From Thermoanaerobaculia bacterium (GTDB lineage Bacteria; Acidobacteriota; Thermoanaerobaculia; Gp7-AA8): a DNA stretch of 6,662 bases. Positions within the stretch are counted from its first letter, which is position 1. Every line of letters starts with the position of its first letter. This document shows, in pieces, positions 6,029 to 6,662 of the stretch. The notes under the pieces were generated by a model, which worked only from the letters and a program-made list of their open reading frames with translations, made no database searches and was not told where the DNA came from. A program made the translations under genes and the position numbers. The DNA lies in assembly GCA_017883215.1 (NCBI GenBank), contig JADGOA010000206.1, forward strand, positions 1 to 6,662, written 5' to 3'.

Positions 6029-6662
6029 CTAGCACCCCGGTTTCGCGATGAGCTTCACCGTCGCCCCGAATGGCATCGCGTAGTAGCCCAGCGTGGTCCA
6101 CTGAAGGCCCTTCTGCTGTCTGAGTTCGATCACCCGGGGCGTGTATCTGGTCGGTGCCGAGTCGCCGAGCGAACTGGCGAACGGACCGGCGGTGGGATCG
6201 GACCAGACATCCCACGTGCAGCCGTCTGAGTGGGGCTTGACGAATACCGAAGAGGCACCGGTGGACGACGACGCGCCGGTGAAATTGCTGTCGCCGCTGA
6301 ACTGGCCGATCTCGACGTTCGCCCGGAAAGGCGCGATGTCGTAGTAGTCGGCGATGCCGTTCCACTGGATCTTAGCCATCCCTTTTACCTCGAACGTGCC
6401 GCGCGAGTTGAAGCCGCTATAGCCCGCGCGGCCATCTGCATCAGCTGCCTGCCCCAGGTACAGGATGGACCGTTGGCTCCTGGTAGACGAGAACTGCACG
6501 TTGAGCCAGCCGTAGTGGACGGTCGTCGGATCCTGATCAACCGTGCACACGACACCGCCGACACCGTTGACATAGGGCTGGCCGTTGTCGCTGCGAATCA
6601 CATCGCCGGCGAGATCGCGCAGCGTCACCTGGCACGCCCCAGGGAGAGGCGTCGTCACCTTG
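6029..6662 (-). CDS. Unknown, probably exported protein (C-terminal part, cut by window edge)
   Basis: The frame is open to the right edge, giving at least 210 residues before TAG at 6031-6029. The GTG at 6658-6656 is probably internal, because the frame continues upstream with no stop and no ribosome site is visible. I do not recognise a family. The visible part is rich in Gly, Ser, Thr and aromatic residues with alternating hydrophobic stretches, suggesting beta structure. It has a low-complexity Ser/Thr/Gly stretch (about residues 121-137 counted from that GTG) and only four cysteines (9, 38, 147 and the final residue 209), an even number suited to two disulfides. These traits fit a secreted or surface protein; any signal peptide would lie outside the window. 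The last residue being Cys, in KPGC, is unusual. It is on the same strand as the kinase pair but separated by about 500 bases, two hairpins and a promoter, so it is probably a separate transcript. Confidence 0.7.
   Translation of the reverse strand, partial: KVTTPLPGACQVTLRDLAGDVIRSDNGQPYVNGVGGVVCTVDQDPTTVHYGWLNVQFSSTRSQRSILYLGQAADADGRAGYSGFNSRGTFEVKGMAKIQWNGIADYYDIAPFRANVEIGQFSGDSNFTGASSSTGASSVFVKPHSDGCTWDVWSDPTAGPFASSLGDSAPTRYTPRVIELRQQKGLQWTTLGYYAMPFGATVKLIAKPGC

Noticed and set aside
6656..6658. GTG at 6658 as the true start of the right-edge gene
   Set aside because: The frame stays open to the window edge and there is no room to see a ribosome site. The protein begins mid-domain with no signal peptide, so it is treated as partial.
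1..6662. tRNA, rRNA, CRISPR array, riboswitch or phage elements
   Set aside because: No cloverleaf, conserved rRNA segment, regularly spaced repeats or known aptamer pattern was seen on either strand.

Overview
This 6.66 kb window is high-GC bacterial DNA, and almost all real coding is on the minus strand. Its main content is two adjacent, paralogous, full-length genes for membrane-spanning serine/threonine-kinase-like receptors. Each has a cytoplasmic Hanks-type kinase domain, a basic juxtamembrane linker, one transmembrane helix, and a large C-terminal PD40/TolB-like beta-propeller that should lie outside the cytoplasmic membrane. This architecture, repeated in many paralogues, is typical of Acidobacteriota, so I infer that phylum, possibly Vicinamibacteria-like. 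There is no rRNA or other marker here to confirm it.

Layout from the left edge: positions 1-79 are non-coding, with an inverted repeat touching the end of the first gene. Positions 80-2794 (minus) encode a 904-residue kinase-like protein whose catalytic residues are replaced: HRD is HRG, the HRDxK lysine is Glu, DFG is NFG, and the P+1-loop Thr/Ser is Arg. A 29-base gap follows. Positions 2824-5532 (minus) encode a 902-residue paralogue with all of these catalytic residues intact. In transcription order the intact kinase comes first and the predicted pseudokinase second. The first gene has a strong Shine-Dalgarno and a good sigma-70-type promoter about 60-90 bases upstream; the second has no clear ribosome binding site and is probably co-transcribed and translationally coupled.

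Right of the kinase pair, on the plus strand, is a 5'-truncated and frameshifted remnant of a family 2 glycosyltransferase (about 5674-5930). Two strong GC-rich hairpins follow (5942-6004). The window ends inside a minus-strand gene (6029 to beyond 6662) for a Cys-, Ser/Thr- and Gly-rich protein of unknown function that looks exported.

The most noteworthy feature is the tandem kinase/pseudokinase receptor pair. The kinase domains are about 75% identical by a hand count over the first 243 residues, yet several of the differences fall exactly on catalytic positions while the structural residues are kept. This suggests that a duplicated receptor kinase lost phosphotransfer but was retained as an allosteric partner, decoy or ligand sensor. 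That functional interpretation is inference; the substitutions are read directly from the sequence.
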